Below, piece after piece: positions 61,917 through 64,000 of a stretch of DNA of 64,000 nt (position 1 is the first letter of the stretch; every line of letters starts with the position of its first letter). Origin of the DNA: Candidatus Thiodiazotropha sp. (ex Epidulcina cf. delphinae) (GTDB lineage Bacteria; Pseudomonadota; Gammaproteobacteria; Chromatiales; Chromatiaceae); the NCBI GenBank assembly GCA_025656455.1, contig JAHXHS010000004.1, forward strand, positions 99,675 through 163,674, read 5' to 3'. Below the pieces are notes generated by a model. The model did not search any database. It was not told the DNA's origin and saw nothing but the letters and a program-made list of their open reading frames with translations. Made by a program: the position numbers and the translations under genes.

Positions 61917-63431
61917 TCAGTTTGGTAAACCAGGGTCTGATCGTTTGAGCGATTCCAAGCGGCGAATCTGCTCTTCATAGGCTTGGGAAAAGGTGCGCCC
62001 GAAGAGTTGATGGAAATCGTCCTCGGCTTCGGTTGCGATCTCGGTATAGAGTTCTGTGAACAGCTCCCAGGTCTTGGCCTGTTTGTAGAGCGGCAATTTT
62101 TCCAGCAATGCCGGTTGACCCAGACGTTTTTCCAGTATCTCTGGTTTAAAGCGCTGCAACACAACCTGCAAGGCGGCTTGCATACCGACCATCACCGCCA
62201 GCATATGCGCCTCGATATCCTCATGGGCCTCTTTAAACGCGGTGAGAGGGGTGAGATAGCCGCTGCTTGGGCTTGGATTGACGATATGCCGTAACGCCTC
62301 CTCGATGTTGATGGAGAACTTCAAGGGGTTGTTCTCGACCGGTTGAATCATGGTCTGCGACATGCGGAACTCACCCTTCATCTGCGCCCTGGCGCGGAGG
62401 ATCGACATCGTGCCGTCGACACTGGATCTTAACACCTGGCCGAGATTCTCCAGCAGCTCCGGCAGGGGGCGATCGTCGAAGTGGCTTTCAGGTATGTTCA
62501 TACCCTGGGCCAGCGCCCGGCGTAGGGCTGCCTCGTCACTCGGCGCGGTCGGGGTCGTCACGGGCTTCTCTAGGGGAGGCCGTGGCGGGACGGGGGCGGA
62601 CTCGCCGGCCTTGCGCCCCGGCCTTGGGATCGATTCCTGGGGGATGACCGGCGGCGCTGCTTTCTCTGCTTGGATAGGCGGCGATGCCTGGGGCTCAGGC
62701 AGGGGCTCGTCAGTGAGCGGGGGAAGGATCTCGGGTGCTTGGTCGGGGTATTGCTCAGGCTCACGCTCACCCACGTCGTTATCCAGGTCCCAGTCTTCCG
62801 GTATCGGGGTCGGCTGATTGAAGTAGGCATTCAGGTCGGAGGTATGGTCCGCTTGGGAAGAGGGGGCCGTTTGCGCTATCTCCAAGGAGGATTCATCCGT
62901 ATCCAGGCTGGGCGGTTCCTGCTCTTCGAGTGAATACGCTGCTTCAGGGACTTGCTCGGGTTGCAGTGTGTCGACGGGGGAGGTGGAGAAGGCCTGTTCC
63001 AACTCCTGTCCGGCGCTCTCATCCACCATTTGCGCAAACGGATCGTCCAACCCATCGAAGGCCTTGGATTCAGCGGATGGGACGGCCGGTTTCTGCAGGG
63101 TTACACTGATTTCATAGTCGCCGATGCTGATCGTATCCCCATCCTGCAGGGCAACCCGGTTATCCTTGCCGAGGGGTTTGGCGGCCCGGTTCAAAAACAC
63201 GCCATTGGAGCTGACATCCGTGAGATGGAAGTCGCCGTCACTGAAATCGATCTGGGCATGGCGTCCGGAGATGAACCGCTCAGGATCCGGCAATACCCAG
63301 TCGTTCTCCTCGCGGCGGCCGATACTGCCACCCTGTTGGTCAAACGTCACCGACATGTCGCTTGCCGGAGGAGTGCCCGCAATGCGCGTGACCTCGAGAT
63401 TGAGTTTCATGGCTTGGCTATCGGAAAGCAT
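61917..63431 (-). CDS. tagH: Type VI secretion FHA-domain protein TagH
   Basis: 504 residues (497 if ATG 63410 is used). N-terminal FHA domain about 8-112 with phosphothreonine-binding marks IGRREENDWVLPD, SGRHAQIDF and SSNGVF; a long acidic/Pro-rich disordered linker (about 120-300); then the ImpI/VasC C-terminal domain (EEALRHIVNPSPSSGYLTPL, AHMLAVMVGMQAALQ, FGRTFSQAYEEQIRRLE). FHA reads kinase phosphorylation to switch assembly. Follows clpV by 5 bases. Confidence 0.94.
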   Translation of the reverse strand: MLSDSQAMKLNLEVTRIAGTPPASDMSVTFDQQGGSIGRREENDWVLPDPERFISGRHAQIDFSDGDFHLTDVSSNGVFLNRAAKPLGKDNRVALQDGDTISIGDYEISVTLQKPAVPSAESKAFDGLDDPFAQMVDESAGQELEQAFSTSPVDTLQPEQVPEAAYSLEEQEPPSLDTDESSLEIAQTAPSSQADHTSDLNAYFNQPTPIPEDWDLDNDVGEREPEQYPDQAPEILPPLTDEPLPEPQASPPIQAEKAAPPVIPQESIPRPGRKAGESAPVPPRPPLEKPVTTPTAPSDEAALRRALAQGMNIPESHFDDRPLPELLENLGQVLRSSVDGTMSILRARAQMKGEFRMSQTMIQPVENNPLKFSINIEEALRHIVNPSPSSGYLTPLTAFKEAHEDIEAHMLAVMVGMQAALQVVLQRFKPEILEKRLGQPALLEKLPLYKQAKTWELFTELYTEIATEAEDDFHQLFGRTFSQAYEEQIRRLESLKRSDPGLPN

Positions 63432-63436
63432 CGTTA

Positions 63437-64000
63437 TCAGGAAAAGTTATAGCTGAACTCATCATTTTCCACATCGATGTGGATTTTTTCAATCGGACGG
63501 CCCTCCATCTTCTCGATCAGCACATGACGGCTGATCTCCGGGAGCATGGTATTGGTGAGAATGGCGTCCACCATTCTGGCGCCGCTCTCCACCTCGGTGC
63601 AACGGCTGATGATCAGCTTCACCACCGCTTCGTCATAGCTGAGCGGAATGCCATGGTTCGCCTGGATGCGCGATTCGATCCTGCCCAGCTGCAGCCGCAC
63701 TACCTTGGCGAGGACTTCGTCGCTCAGCGGATAGTAGGGGATCACCACCAGACGGCCCAGCAGGGCGGCGGGGAAGACCTTCAGCAGGGGATCGCGCAGG
63801 GAGGCGGCGATGGCCTCTGTTTCCGGCATCAGTTCCGGGTCCTTGCACAGATTATCGATCATCTCCGTACCCACGTTGGAGGTCAGCAGGATCAGGGTGT
63901 TCTTGAAATCGATATGCCGCCCCTCGCCGTCTTCCATCCAGCCCTTGTCGAACACCTGGAAGAAGATCTCATGCACATCGGGATGGGCCTTCTCCACCTC
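63437..64000 (-). CDS. clpV: Type VI secretion AAA+ ATPase ClpV (C-terminal part, cut by window)
   Basis: The frame is open to the window edge; the visible 188 residues are the end of ClpB/ClpV: VEKAHPDVHEIFFQVFDKGW with acidic DGEGRHIDFKNT, sensor ILLTSNVGTEMI, FPAALLGRLVVIPYYPL and the C-terminal small domain with EVESGARMVDAIL (sensor 2 Arg in GAR). Disassembles contracted TssB/TssC sheath. In TssH/ClpV (not ClpB) GAR in place of GARPLR and no PF motif fit. The remainder lies beyond position 64000. Confidence 0.93.
   Translation of the reverse strand, partial: EVEKAHPDVHEIFFQVFDKGWMEDGEGRHIDFKNTLILLTSNVGTEMIDNLCKDPELMPETEAIAASLRDPLLKVFPAALLGRLVVIPYYPLSDEVLAKVVRLQLGRIESRIQANHGIPLSYDEAVVKLIISRCTEVESGARMVDAILTNTMLPEISRHVLIEKMEGRPIEKIHIDVENDEFSYNFS

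Overview
The window looks like the chromosome of a gammaproteobacterium, probably a Chromatiales-like or sulfur-oxidiser/symbiont-like lineage. This is inference from gene order (rpoE-rseA-rseB-rseC-mucD, then lepA-lepB-DUF4845-rnc-era-recO-pdxJ), a PEP-CTERM remnant, an MTA/MTI phosphorylase and protein style. No rRNA, tRNA or CRISPR array was recognised.

Layout. 1-4.6 kb: sigma-E envelope-stress operon with a possible sigma-E promoter, a DegP-type protease and a small glutaredoxin-like protein. 4.7-11.4 kb: the lepA to pdxJ housekeeping run, interrupted by palindromic elements. 11.4-26.7 kb: mixed housekeeping genes (spermidine-synthase-like protein, CBS protein, cysM, rlmD, CYTH protein, a peptide-ABC operon with an embedded L,D-transpeptidase, FliL-like protein, nagZ, hpt, hemerythrin-like protein, peroxiredoxin, mtnP, a histone-H1-like membrane protein, tpx). 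28-31.7 kb: a receptor-like Ser/Thr kinase with two lipoprotein genes. 31.7-37 kb: an AT-richer accessory region with secreted proteins of unknown role, a Y1-transposase-like gene and a 5'-truncated PEP-CTERM gene. 37.3-41.2 kb: a compact, translationally coupled cluster of a small precursor-like protein, two radical SAM/SPASM enzymes and one B12-binding radical SAM enzyme, the best candidate for an undescribed RiPP system. 41.3-46.3 kb: a GH68/GH32-like lipoprotein, a Nudix-like protein lacking its catalytic glutamates, a PEBP/YbhB protein and an ACP-AMP ligase-acyltransferase fusion. 46.5-51.8 kb: a hybrid kinase with three periplasmic binding domains and an HD-GYP response regulator. 52-64 kb (minus strand): part of a type VI secretion locus (clpV partial, tagH, tssJ, tssK, tssL, tssM, tagF, PP2C phosphatase, LysM/TPR lipoprotein).

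A second theme is a set of compound palindromes between genes. Family 1 has three full copies (7377-7662, 10352-10638, 27660-27908), each with perfect 33-bp terminal arms that differ between copies yet stay self-complementary, enclosing two further hairpins. Solo ends and a deletion remnant of it supply the stop codon of recO and of pdxJ and part of the N-terminus of a FliL-like protein. Unrelated sequences at 22501-22811, 11410-11608 and 37022-37162 show similar nested architecture.
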